A stretch of DNA of 64,000 nucleotides, taken from positions 23,315 through 87,314 of the forward strand of contig CAZNWC010000011.1 of assembly GCA_964577055.1 (NCBI GenBank). Direction: 5' to 3'. Of this stretch, positions 1 to 7,844 are shown in pieces (the stretch's first letter is position 1; each line of letters opens with the position of its first letter). This stretch comes from PNNG01 sp964577055. GTDB lineage: Bacteria; Bacteroidota; Bacteroidia; UBA7662. Both the position numbers and the translations under genes were made by a program. The notes under the pieces were generated by a model that was not told the DNA's origin, searched no databases, and saw only the letters and a list, made by a program, of their open reading frames with translations.

Positions 1-45
1 NNNNNNNNNNNNNNNNNNNNNNNNNNNNNNNNNNNNNNNNNNNNN
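1..45. other. Assembly gap (undetermined bases)
   Basis: The first 45 bases are all N. This marks a scaffold gap or contig edge, so the gene that follows is truncated at its 5' side by the assembly and not by biology. Confidence 0.95.
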
Positions 46-241
46 AGAAAGCGATGTGCAGAACCTGCTGCGTTTCGCGGAAAGCGAAGGTCTCAAGCCG
101 GCCAATGCCAGTTGGCGCAAAGATTTATCTGCCCTGCAGCTTTTCCTCAAGGCCAATTTAGGTCGACAGCTGTACGGCAACGATGCGTATTACCCAACCA
201 TACACCAAAGAGATAGTACGTTGAAAAAAGCGATAGAGTGA
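46..241 (+). CDS. C-terminal end of S41-family carboxyl-terminal processing protease (partial)
   Basis: The reading frame is open from the first determined base and stops at 241; about 64 residues are visible. The tail carries the pattern seen at the end of Bacteroidota S41 (Ctp/Prc-like) proteases: a helix followed by LKANLGRQLYGNDAYYP and a final segment with HQRD...LKKAIE. Family members are periplasmic serine/lysine proteases with a PDZ domain that cleave near protein C-termini; none of the catalytic domain is in the window, so activity cannot be judged. A GTG at 56 could be read as a start, but the same frame continues upstream into the gap. The assignment rests on remembered similarity of a short tail and is moderate. 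Confidence 0.6.
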
Positions 242-473
242 GGTGGGTGGATTGCTGGACTCGAGAGCATGGCTTCGAGAACCTCAGCCAGCGTTGGTAG
301 CATCCAATATTTTGGTGAAAACATGAATTGTTTTCGATTCTATCAAATTAAACGCTGAAAAGAATTAAAAAACTTGCATCAGAAACAAATTGATTTAATC
401 AACATCCTGCATAGGACCATCGGTGCTTGCTCGCACCGAGCGATGCCGAAGTGAGGCGCTCAAAGGCACCGGC

Positions 474-510
474 AAAAAAAAATCCCGACCAATGGCCGGG
501 ATTCTTTTTT
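474..510. terminator. Bidirectional rho-independent terminator
   Basis: A hairpin at 481-503 has a CCCG/CGGG core with one A/C mismatch and is flanked by an A run on the left and a T run on the right. It can terminate the small lipoprotein gene on the minus strand and any plus-strand transcript from the S41 gene. Confidence 0.8.
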
Positions 511-525
511 GCATTACTGCGTTGA

Positions 526-726
526 TTACTGAGCAGGAGCTTCTTCAGTAGCAGGAGCTTCAGTAGCAGTAGTGTCAGCAGCAGGAGCTTCTTCAGCAAC
601 TACTTCTTCTTCAGCTACAACTTCTTCAGTAGCAGTGGTTTCTTCGGTAGCAGCTTCTTCAGTGTTGTTGCAAGCTACGGCGAACAAAGTCGCGCTTACC
701 ATCAGGAGGGCAAATAATTTTTTCAT
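526..726 (-). CDS. Small acidic low-complexity lipoprotein
   Basis: This 66-residue protein begins with a lipoprotein signal peptide (basic MKK, hydrophobic stretch, lipobox ending at Cys19). The rest of the mature chain is almost entirely Glu, Ala, Thr and Val (ATEE/VAEE/APAT repeats), so it is a strongly negatively charged, probably unfolded tether on a lipid anchor. No domain can be named. The same kind of linker follows the lipobox of the cytochrome c at 60761-61234. It is a single gene with its own promoter (748-775) and terminator (474-510), which supports it being real and well expressed. The function is unknown. Confidence 0.75.
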   Translation of the reverse strand: MKKLFALLMVSATLFAVACNNTEEAATEETTATEEVVAEEEVVAEEAPAADTTATEAPATEEAPAQ

Positions 727-747
727 GAGATAGTGTTTTTAACGCCA

Positions 748-775
748 CAAAGGTAATCAGCTTTTTGAATACCAA
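748..775 (-). promoter_or_regulatory. Bacteroidota-type promoter of the acidic lipoprotein
   Basis: On the minus strand the sequence reads TTG, 17 bases, TACCTTTG, which matches the Bacteroidota consensus TTG-N17-23-TAnnTTTG. It lies about 22 bases upstream of the start codon at 726. Confidence 0.75.
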
Positions 776-898
776 CCAAAAATTTTGAAGAAAAGATACA
801 TATTTCTTTTCCACTCACTATCAACAAGTTAAGGGCTTATTACCAGCCTGATCCTGTGCATAACCCTGAATGCAGCATGTATGTGTATGCTGTTTAGG

Positions 899-2203
899 TC
901 ACTTTTCTCTGAAAAACAAGTTTACAGGCACACCCGTGAAGTTGAAATTTTCGCGCAGCTTGTTCTCCAAATAGCGCTTGTACGAATCGCGGATGTATTG
1001 CGGCAAGTTGCAGAAGAACACAAAAGTGGGAGGTACCTGCTTGAGCTGGGTTACATACTTGATGCGAATGTATTTGCCCTTCCAAGCCGGCGGCGGATAG
1101 TTTTCAATGATTTGCAACATCACTTCGTTGAGCTTATTGGTCTTGATGTGCTGCTGGCGGTTTTGATATACATCCATGGCCGTTTCAACCGCCTTCAAAA
1201 TGCGTTGCTTTTCAGTGGCCGAAATAAAGAGAATGGGCACATCGGTGAAAGGCGCGATGCGTTCCTTGATGGCTTCTTCGAATTTTTTGGTGCTGGTATG
1301 GTCCTTTTCAATCAAGTCCCATTTGTTTACCAAAATCACGATGCCTTTCTTGTTCTTTTCAGCCAAATGGTAAATACTAAGGTCTTGGGCCTGAATGCCT
1401 TCGCGGGCATCGATCATGAGCATGACCACATCTGAATCTTCGATGGTACGCACGGTACGCAGCACCGAATAGAACTCGATGTCTTCGTGTACCTTGGCCT
1501 TGCGGCGCAATCCTGCCGTATCAATAAGGGTAAAATGGTGGCCAAATCCCTTGTATTCGGTGTGGATGGTATCGCGCGTGGTTCCGGCTATGGGGGTCAC
1601 AATGGTACGCTCATACCCCAACAGGGCGTTGAGCAGCGTTGATTTGCCGACATTGGGCTTGCCCACCAAAGTGACTTTGGGCAATTGTTCGCCCGACTGC
1701 TCTTCTTCGGGCGGTAGGGCCTTTACCACCTCATCGAGCAATTCGCCCGTACCACTCCCTGTTTGCGACGAGATGGAATACACCTCGCCCAATCCGAAGC
1801 CGTAGAATTCGGCAGAACCAGGTTCGCGGTCGTGGTGATCGACCTTGTTGGAAATCACAAAAACCGGCTTTTTGGTGCGGCGCAATACATCGGCCAAAGC
1901 CTCGTCGAGGTCGGTAATGCCAGTGGTTACATCCACCATGAACAAGAGCACATCGGCTTCTTCTACGGCAATGTGTACCTGGCGGCGAATGGCTTCTTCA
2001 AACACATCTTCCGAACCCGACACATAGCCCCCTGTGTCGATGAGCGTAAACTGCTCACCAGTCCACTCGGCCTTGCCATAATGCCGGTCGCGCGTAACCC
2101 CCGAAAAGTCATCGACGATGGCCTTGCGACTCTCGGTGAGGCGGTTGAATAAAGTTGATTTGCCCACATTGGGGCGGCCTACAATGGCAACGATGCGACT
2201 CAT
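899..2203 (-). CDS. der: Ribosome biogenesis GTPase Der (EngA)
   Basis: The 434-residue protein has the duplicated G domains diagnostic of Der, an essential GTPase for 50S subunit maturation. Domain 1 shows GRPNVGKST (9-17), DTGG (56-59) and NKVD (119-122). Domain 2 shows GKPNVGKST (181-189), DTAG (228-231) and NKWD (293-296). A KH-like C-terminal domain follows from about residue 350. The length is normal for the family. The start ATG overlaps the stop of era by four bases (ATGA), so the two ribosome-assembly GTPases are translationally coupled. No strong terminator is visible before the next gene. Confidence 0.97.
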   Translation of the reverse strand: MSRIVAIVGRPNVGKSTLFNRLTESRKAIVDDFSGVTRDRHYGKAEWTGEQFTLIDTGGYVSGSEDVFEEAIRRQVHIAVEEADVLLFMVDVTTGITDLDEALADVLRRTKKPVFVISNKVDHHDREPGSAEFYGFGLGEVYSISSQTGSGTGELLDEVVKALPPEEEQSGEQLPKVTLVGKPNVGKSTLLNALLGYERTIVTPIAGTTRDTIHTEYKGFGHHFTLIDTAGLRRKAKVHEDIEFYSVLRTVRTIEDSDVVMLMIDAREGIQAQDLSIYHLAEKNKKGIVILVNKWDLIEKDHTSTKKFEEAIKERIAPFTDVPILFISATEKQRILKAVETAMDVYQNRQQHIKTNKLNEVMLQIIENYPPPAWKGKYIRIKYVTQLKQVPPTFVFFCNLPQYIRDSYKRYLENKLRENFNFTGVPVNLFFREK

Positions 2204-3084
2204 GATCCTTGTTTATATCCAAAATAGCGGAGTTGACGATCGTCGTTCCGCCAGTTTTCTTTGATTTTGACGAAAAGCCCGAGGTAAACCTTTTTGCCCC
2301 AAAACTTTTCCATATCTAAACGGGCAGCTGTGCCCACTTTTTTCAATTCTTTGCCCTGGTGCCCAATCAGGATGCCCTTTTGTGTGGGTCTTTCCACATA
2401 AACTGTGGCCTCGATGCGGAGAATGTCGGGTTCATCTTTGAAAGCATCCACCAACACCTCACTGGCATAAGGAATTTCTTGCTTGTAGTTCAAGAACACC
2501 TTCTCGCGGATGATTTCAGCAGCGAGGAAACGCTCCGATTTGTCGGTAAGTTCGTCTTCTCCGTAATACGACTCCCCTTCGGGCAACATTTCCACTATCT
2601 GCTGCATCAAAACATCGGCGTTGTAGCCATGCTCGGCCGATAACGGCATGACCTTGGCTTGTGGCGCAAGGGCTTCCCATTCTTTGATGAGGGCAGGCAG
2701 TTGTTCGGCCGGTAATTGGTCGACCTTGTTGAGGACCACGATTAATTTGCTCTCGGCCTGCAGGATTTCCTGGCGGTAACTTTCTACATCCGTCGGATCG
2801 GTTACGTCAATCAGGTATAATATCACGTCGGCATCTTCAATGGCCGATTCTACAAAACGCATCATGGCGCGGTGCAGACCGTATTTGGCCTCGAGGTAAC
2901 CTGGGGTGTCGCTGAACACGATCTGGTAGTCGGGCTGGCTCACAATGCCCAAAATTCGGTGGCGGGTCGTTTGGGCTTTGGGCGTCACGATCGACAGTTT
3001 CTCCCCTACCAAACGGTTCATGAGGGTCGATTTGCCGGCATTGGGCTTTCCGAGGATGTTAACGAAACCTGCTTTGTGTGTCAT
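2200..3084 (-). CDS. era: GTPase Era
   Basis: This 294-residue GTPase binds the 3' end of 16S rRNA and acts in 30S assembly. It has GKPNAGKST (12-20), DTPG (59-62), NKVD (119-122) and a C-terminal KH domain with the HQGK loop. The frame stays open upstream to 3219, but that stretch would translate through the tRNA-Arg gene and its terminator. The ATG at 3082-3084 gives the canonical N-terminus (MTHKAGFVNILGKPNAG) and is chosen. It forms a coupled pair with der. Downstream of a tRNA with its own terminator, era probably has a separate promoter in 3085-3160. Confidence 0.97.
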   Translation of the reverse strand: MTHKAGFVNILGKPNAGKSTLMNRLVGEKLSIVTPKAQTTRHRILGIVSQPDYQIVFSDTPGYLEAKYGLHRAMMRFVESAIEDADVILYLIDVTDPTDVESYRQEILQAESKLIVVLNKVDQLPAEQLPALIKEWEALAPQAKVMPLSAEHGYNADVLMQQIVEMLPEGESYYGEDELTDKSERFLAAEIIREKVFLNYKQEIPYASEVLVDAFKDEPDILRIEATVYVERPTQKGILIGHQGKELKKVGTAARLDMEKFWGKKVYLGLFVKIKENWRNDDRQLRYFGYKQGS

Positions 3085-3159
3085 GCTGCTTGGCTTGCAA
3101 ATTACAAAACGACGCCTTTTGTGCATCGTTCCCCATGCAAGCAGGCGGGTTGGCCTGCG

Positions 3160-3189
3160 AAAAAAAGCCCCGGCTTTGGCAGCCGGGGC
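3160..3189 (-). terminator. Terminator of tRNA-Arg
   Basis: Read on the minus strand, a GC-rich stem (AGCCCCGGCT / AGCCGGGGCT) is followed by a run of seven T. It begins directly after the encoded CCA of the tRNA. Confidence 0.85.
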
Positions 3190-3264
3190 TGGTGGTCTCG
3201 GCAGGAATCGAACCTGCATCTTAGGCTCCGGAAACCCACATACTATCCGTTGTACTACGAGACC
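3190..3264 (-). tRNA. tRNA-Arg (anticodon CCG)
   Basis: On the minus strand the acceptor GGTCTCG pairs with CGAGACC, the T arm is CAGG-TTCGAAT-CCTG, and the anticodon loop TTCCGGA places CCG as the anticodon, reading CGG. The discriminator A is followed by an encoded CCA (3190-3192). The initiator tRNA nearby has no encoded CCA, so CCA encoding is mixed in this genome. Confidence 0.9.
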
Positions 3265-3275
3265 CTAAGGGAGTG

Positions 3276-3283
3276 CAAAGATA
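3276..3283 (-). promoter_or_regulatory. -7 box of the tRNA-Arg gene
   Basis: TATCTTTG on the minus strand is a perfect TAnnTTTG box, ending 12 bases before the mature 5' end of the tRNA. No good TTG is seen at the expected upstream distance. Confidence 0.65.
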
Positions 3284-3407
3284 GAAATTTCACTGAAATA
3301 ACCGAAAGGAGCTTGTTCCATTCAAATGTACCCTGCCACGGAAAAAAGCCTCAAAGCCGGGAGTACCCCTTACCGAATGCTCCGCCCCTCTTGTTTAGAA
3401 AAGCTTA

Positions 3408-3623
3408 ATGGACTTATTTTACATCATGTGGAAAGTTCATGCTTACAGATTCGTTTACATTTTCTTGGTATTTGCCCTGCTATTCGCTTTCGACAGCATA
3501 GCAAAAACAAATTGGTTTGCGAACATACCCGTGGTCATGGGAATGGCTTCGGTATTGTTGGGTGTGGGTTTGGCACGTCGCATGGAGAAGGCAAAGTCGA
3601 AAAAAAACGACATTCAGATTTGA
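3408..3623 (+). CDS. Small two-helix membrane protein, unknown function
   Basis: The 71-residue frame has two hydrophobic segments, roughly residues 12-30 and 40-56, then a very basic tail (RRMEKAKSKKN). This is a plausible small inner-membrane protein. An alternative start at Met7 (3426) would keep both helices. A longer frame on the same strand (3326-3634) overlaps it but has no membrane pattern and is not preferred. The initiator tRNA promoter lies directly downstream. I recognise no family. Confidence 0.5.
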   Translation: MDLFYIMWKVHAYRFVYIFLVFALLFAFDSIAKTNWFANIPVVMGMASVLLGVGLARRMEKAKSKKNDIQI

Positions 3624-3647
3624 CTTTTAAATAAAAGCCCTATCTTT
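3618..3647 (+). promoter_or_regulatory. Promoter of initiator tRNA
   Basis: TTTG, 18 bases, TATCTTTG is a near-ideal Bacteroidota promoter; its -7 box ends 15 bases before the mature tRNA 5' end. Confidence 0.85.
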
Positions 3648-3662
3648 GCAGTCCAATAACAG

Positions 3663-3734
<72 letters not shown>

Positions 3735-3742
3735 CAAAGAGA

Positions 3743-3780
3743 TAAAAGTCGACTTTATAGTCGGCTTTTATTGTTTTATT
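3743..3780 (+). terminator. Terminator downstream of initiator tRNA
   Basis: An AAAAGTCGAC / GTCGGCTTTT stem (one G-T wobble, loop TTTATA) is followed by a T-rich tract. Confidence 0.75.
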
Positions 3781-4190
3781 CCCGTTGTAAAACCTTGGAA
3801 ATAAGCCAATTATTCAGACATTATAGTTGGCCTATATGCTTAACTTTTCTTATTAATCTCCCATGAATGAAAGGCTGAGGCCAAGAAGAAGAGGGCACAA
3901 AGCTAGAGTGAAAGGCCCTAGGGAGACGCCAGAGTAGACTTTGTCAAGTGCTCTGATGCAGTGCGGTGCCTGAAGATGGGCAAAAGTATAGGAGATGTTG
4001 CAAGTAGGTAAGAAATACTAGTTGGGACTGTTCAAAAGTCAAGTGGATGAGCTTCCGGCTATGGCTGATTATGATTACTCTTTATGTGGGGGAACAATGA
4101 AAAATTAAGCAAATTGATTTAACTATACTGCTTAATTGCTAGCCATTATTTCACTTTTTATATATTTGTTAATGTTTAAAAATTCAAATA
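3781..4190. other. Gene-free AT-rich stretch at the start of the accessory segment
   Basis: About 410 bases without a convincing reading frame. The base composition becomes AT-rich compared with the flanking core genes. The last 40 bases are very AT-rich and probably contain the promoter of the 686-aa gene, but no clear TAnnTTTG box is visible. Confidence 0.5.
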
Positions 4191-6251
4191 ATGAAAAGAA
4201 TAATAATTTTTTTAGTACTAATCCTATCATCATTTGGCGTTCTTTCTAAACCAAAAAAGTACAAGGCTCCTTGGACTTTAAATGGAGTCATATATATTGA
4301 TGGGTTAGATAGTGCGGCCAATAAAATCCAAAAGAAAACGGGCTTGAAAATCGGAACTCATGCCGAACTAGTGGTTTTCAATAAAGAGGATTTTTTAGAT
4401 GAATTGAGATTATTACCTAAAATAGTAAACAACATACAGGCGATAGATACTTCACTAGAAGATTATTTGATGACAAAGAGAAATGGCTTCAAAGTTATGG
4501 TAGGTAATTATGAGAATGGGTTGAAACAGGGGGTTTTTGAATTGCGTCAATATTACTTTACGGCAAAGAGCCTAAACTCGGAATATGAAAGGCAATTCGC
4601 AGATTATTATGGTAAGAGATCCTTTGATTGCAAATTTGTATTATTAGCTAAAATATACTTTAAGAATGGAAAGCCTCAAGGCAAGCTGCAATGTTTAATG
4701 TTGGGATTTCTTGAACCTTTTAAATTAAATAGTTACACAAAAGATAAGAGCAATAATCAAAGATACGCAATTCAAAGGGCGCTAGACGAAATGAATGCGG
4801 ACCGGCAGTTAAAAAACACACTTGAAGAATCAACCCGCTATGAGGGATATAAAGTTTTTAATTCAAACGCCCTATATTTCCAAAAACTGAACTATCACTT
4901 GAATGAATATACTTTCCATGAGATTTTGAATTCTGTATTTTTTATTGAATACAACGTTGGTGAAGATGGGCTACTCAATGGGAATGGTACAATATACTTT
5001 GGTATGCAGCACAATTTGGATTCATTGGGAAAGTTGGGTTTATTTTCCAGCAAACGTGAATACATACGTTATCTAGACGGGAGTATTTACGAAATGTTGC
5101 TTTTTCCTGTAGAATCTACTGCTGAACGAGTTTTGATACAAAAGAAAAATCATCTTGAATATAATGTTCTGGCTATCACAAATCTCCCGATTTGTTTTTA
5201 TAGTTTTTATTTTGATAATTTTCGTTACCAAAAGGTCAATTTAGGTTTCGGTGGAGTTAGTATACAACAAAACTCAGGTGGTGTGGAATCTTATACTTTA
5301 GTAGACTTAAATTCTCTATATCAGTATTATGCCAGTCATTTTGGTCCAACACCAAATATTAATTCTTTATACAAATTATATCATGGCAAAGATACATCCT
5401 TTTTAAAAGCCGAGTATACTTTCAAAAATGGACTTAGGCAAGAGCAGGCTTTCATTTATAATATGAATAACAATAAAGAGATTGAATACAGGTTAAATTA
5501 TTTAAATGATAGATTACATGGCAATTGTGAGGTGTATTATTTAAATGGGAAACTAGCATTTTCTGTAAATTACCTAAATGGTATGCCTGTTGAGATTACT
5601 TCCTTTTGGGATTCAGAATGTTGTAATCCTTTCGTATCTAAATATTCTCACAATATGTATACCATAGTCGGTGGTGATTTGATTCCGACAGATGTTGGTT
5701 ATTTTAGCGTAAAGAGTCGAGATGATATACAGTCATTTATTGACCAGGGCTATGAATTACAATTTCCAAAAGGATATTTCAAGCATGTTACTATAAAATA
5801 CCGGGTGGATAGTGTACTTTCAACCAGATATCCTGGCAAATATTTCAAAACATCAGTTGCTCAAGGACAGATTATTTACTATGCTGGTGATAAAGTCGTT
5901 TATAAAATCGATGAAGTCGAGAATGGAACTGTAACAGACTATGCTTTCTTTGATAAAAATGGCCGCATTATTCGTTCACGTAAAACAGATGCAAAAGAAC
6001 TAGAAGATTTATGGAACACCATCAATGATGTTGTAGATTCAGAAAATGCTAAGCAAATAAATTGCAATTATTGTTCCAAGGTTGTTAAACAGGGCACATC
6101 GTACGTTATTGAAGAAGTACCTTGTACAGATAAAAGCGGTAAACGTGCAACCTTGGTTGGGGGTGGCAGGCAGTACTTCTGCTCGGTTAAATGTCAACAA
6201 GAATATATATGTAATAAGTGTGCAATAGATGGTTACAGCCCGTGTCGGTAA
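4191..6251 (+). CDS. Exported 686-aa protein of unknown function with MORN/YwqK-like repeats and Cys-rich tail
   Basis: A signal peptide is visible at residues 1-19 (KRIIIFLVLILSSFGVLS). The middle contains repeated units of the form Y..NGK/NGL...G, for example LNDRLHGNCEVYYLNGK followed by FSVNYLNGMPVEI, resembling the MORN/YwqK antitoxin-like repeat found in many Bacteroidota exported proteins. The last 60 residues contain paired cysteines (CNYC, then FCSVKC...CNKC...C), suggesting a small zinc-binding or disulphide-bonded module. Codon use is much more AT-rich than in flanking core genes, which fits acquisition by transfer. It sits next to an IS3 element inside the tRNA-bounded segment. 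The function is unknown. Confidence 0.75.
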   Translation: MKRIIIFLVLILSSFGVLSKPKKYKAPWTLNGVIYIDGLDSAANKIQKKTGLKIGTHAELVVFNKEDFLDELRLLPKIVNNIQAIDTSLEDYLMTKRNGFKVMVGNYENGLKQGVFELRQYYFTAKSLNSEYERQFADYYGKRSFDCKFVLLAKIYFKNGKPQGKLQCLMLGFLEPFKLNSYTKDKSNNQRYAIQRALDEMNADRQLKNTLEESTRYEGYKVFNSNALYFQKLNYHLNEYTFHEILNSVFFIEYNVGEDGLLNGNGTIYFGMQHNLDSLGKLGLFSSKREYIRYLDGSIYEMLLFPVESTAERVLIQKKNHLEYNVLAITNLPICFYSFYFDNFRYQKVNLGFGGVSIQQNSGGVESYTLVDLNSLYQYYASHFGPTPNINSLYKLYHGKDTSFLKAEYTFKNGLRQEQAFIYNMNNNKEIEYRLNYLNDRLHGNCEVYYLNGKLAFSVNYLNGMPVEITSFWDSECCNPFVSKYSHNMYTIVGGDLIPTDVGYFSVKSRDDIQSFIDQGYELQFPKGYFKHVTIKYRVDSVLSTRYPGKYFKTSVAQGQIIYYAGDKVVYKIDEVENGTVTDYAFFDKNGRIIRSRKTDAKELEDLWNTINDVVDSENAKQINCNYCSKVVKQGTSYVIEEVPCTDKSGKRATLVGGGRQYFCSVKCQQEYICNKCAIDGYSPCR

Positions 6252-6296
6252 TTCTTCGTCTGAATGTGAGGTCCTCCCTATGAAGACTTCCCCAAT

Positions 6297-7193
6297 TTAG
6301 CTCAATTCAAAAGTATAGTTTTCAATTAAATTGTTGTTGTTGTCATGTTGGAATGTGGGAAACTCGGTTTGGCCTGCGGGGTGTGGGTGGAGTTTTCTAT
6401 ATTTCAACATGAAGGTAGTTGGTGGTAGGCCATTTAGTGATTCATGTGGCCTAAAATTGTTGTAGGTCCACATCCAGTCATTGGCTTTGATTTGTGCTTG
6501 TCCTGCGGTCATAAAGATGTTTGGGTCTAGGATGTCTTCTCTGAACGTCCTGTTAAATCTTTCTACATAGCCATTTTGTGATGGACTGCCTTTTTCTATG
6601 TGTCTAAGCTCTAGTTGTTGCTCTGTACACCACTCTTGAAGTGCATGCGCGATAAATTCTGGGCCATTGACTACCCTGAGGCATAGGGGTTGACCGCGCC
6701 ATGCGATCATTTGCTCTAATTCCATGATTACTCGTTCACAGGTGATGCTTTTGGCAATGGTGATGTTCAGGCATTCTCTGTTGAAGTCATCAATGACGTT
6801 AAAAGCTCTAAATGGCTTGCCTTGAAAGAGACTATCACGCATAAAATCCATGCTCCAGGTGAGATTTGGACACAATGGTTGCACCAATGGCTGCTTAACT
6901 CGTGCAGGTATGCGTTTGCGCGATTTACGCCCCATGGTGAGTTTTGCCATGCCGTAAATGCGGTATAACCGTTTGTGATTAACCATATGGCCATCCGGTC
7001 TCAAACAATCGTACATCTTCCAAAAACCCCATGTTGGCAGGCGTTCTGCCAATTTGGTTAGGATTTGACAGTATTGGGCATCCTCGGGGCGCCGTTTTGC
7101 TTGGTAACGGTAAACCGAGCTGCTCAAATTGAACATCTTGCAGGCCTGACGAACCGAAAGCGGCTCATACGTTCGAACCACCTCTTTGACCAA
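6297..7193 (-). CDS. IS3-family transposase OrfB (DDE integrase domain), catalytic Asp mutated
   Basis: OrfB carries an HTH_21-like region (roughly residues 30-80) and an rve integrase core. Counting from the TTG at 7193, the first catalytic Asp is D116 (WSMDFM) and the Glu is E211 (YVERFN). Between them the family has D-N-G-P-E-F exactly 35 residues before the Glu, but here it reads V175-N-G-P-E-F: the codon at 6669-6671 is GTC on the minus strand, one A-to-T change from GAC. This should abolish transposition. The frame extends upstream of 7193 into the slippage site, so the natural product is an OrfAB fusion and not a protein started at TTG. Confidence 0.9.
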   Translation of the reverse strand: MVKEVVRTYEPLSVRQACKMFNLSSSVYRYQAKRRPEDAQYCQILTKLAERLPTWGFWKMYDCLRPDGHMVNHKRLYRIYGMAKLTMGRKSRKRIPARVKQPLVQPLCPNLTWSMDFMRDSLFQGKPFRAFNVIDDFNRECLNITIAKSITCERVIMELEQMIAWRGQPLCLRVVNGPEFIAHALQEWCTEQQLELRHIEKGSPSQNGYVERFNRTFREDILDPNIFMTAGQAQIKANDWMWTYNNFRPHESLNGLPPTTFMLKYRKLHPHPAGQTEFPTFQHDNNNNLIENYTFELS

Positions 7194-7213
7194 CTCCCGT
7201 TTTTCGTCAGGCC

Positions 7214-7480
7214 TTAGAGCTTTTTTTCGATAACGTCTTTAAGTACCCGATTTTGAAGTGATAGATCGGCAACAATCCGTTTGAATTGAGCCAGCTCAGC
7301 CTCCAGCTCCTTTAGCCGCTTTAATTCGTTCACCTCAAGGCCGCCAAACTTACGCTGCCATTGATAAAATGTCGCCTGGCTAATGCCATGCTCCCGACAA
7401 AGATCAGTTACCTTCTGACCCTTCTCATGCGAGGCCAGTATGCTCACAATCTGGCTCTCTGTGAATCTCGATTTTTTCAT
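7214..7480 (-). CDS. IS3-family OrfA (helix-turn-helix, leucine zipper)
   Basis: The 88-residue protein starts KKSRFTESQIVSIL, the hallmark of HTH_Tnp_1 OrfA proteins, with an HTH at about 10-45 (VTDLCREHGISQATFYQWQRKF) and a heptad-rich coiled coil to the end. It binds the terminal repeats and multimerises with OrfAB. It ends in GAA AAA AAG CTC TAA, placing the A7G slippery run just before the stop. Confidence 0.92.
   Translation of the reverse strand: MKKSRFTESQIVSILASHEKGQKVTDLCREHGISQATFYQWQRKFGGLEVNELKRLKELEAELAQFKRIVADLSLQNRVLKDVIEKKL
7220..7227 (-). promoter_or_regulatory. Programmed -1 frameshift site of the IS
   Basis: On the minus strand seven A are followed by G (A AAA AAG). A -1 slip joins orfA to the orfB frame as K-A-L-R-P-D-E-K-R-E-L-V, giving a continuous OrfAB protein, the usual mechanism in IS3 elements. 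Confidence 0.8.
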
Positions 7481-7534
7481 ATTGCTTCCCTAAATTACTA
7501 CTTTTAACTGTAGCTGTTTTTGGGGAAGTCTTCA

Positions 7535-7772
7535 AATTGCAATTTTGCGTGTGGGTTAGAATTTTCTCTTTCAGCCTCTTAAAATTCTTACTTTGAAAAT
7601 AATAGAGCACATATAGCTTGTAAATTACGAATGCACCAAGTCCTATAAATAATAACGGGGCAATGGCAGCTAACATTTCGAAAATAAGTTGAATAATATA
7701 AGCGAATAAAGCTGCTACACCCAAAAGGATATAAAATAATCCTTCTAAATTACTCGATTTGCGTCTGGGCAT
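7535..7772 (-). pseudogene. 5' remnant of a membrane-protein gene truncated by the IS
   Basis: About 79 residues remain before the frame runs into the IS end. They start MPRRKSSNLEG and contain one long or two adjacent hydrophobic helices (about residues 11-55), followed by a basic segment. The open frame continues to 7425 only by reading IS sequence. The other half is not on the far side of the IS, where only 29 bases separate it from the 686-aa gene. The missing part was therefore deleted together with the insertion. Function unknown. Confidence 0.7.
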
Positions 7773-7844
7773 GAAGTTAAAATTGAATTATGGATGGAGA
7801 TAATGAGAGTTTATTGCTCAAGGGAATCAGTAATTCAATATAAG

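Larger units (their letters stand above)
6281..7534 (-). mobile_element. IS3-family insertion sequence, 1254 bp, probably inactive
   Basis: Perfect 15-bp terminal inverted repeats (TGAAGACTTCCCCAA) lie at 6281-6295 and 7520-7534, with the TG...CA ends typical of the family. Inside are orfA and orfB in overlapping phases on the minus strand with an A7G slippage site. The flanking bases (CCTA on the left, AATT on the right) do not form a target duplication. The right end cuts a reading frame (7535-7772). The second catalytic Asp of orfB is replaced by Val. Confidence 0.92.

Noticed and set aside
3085..3219. N-terminal extension of Era to 3219
   Set aside because: It would translate the tRNA-Arg gene and its terminator and gives residues unlike any Era N-terminus.
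3326..3634. 102-aa frame overlapping the small two-helix membrane protein
   Set aside because: It has no membrane or domain pattern, while the overlapping 71-aa frame has two clear hydrophobic helices.
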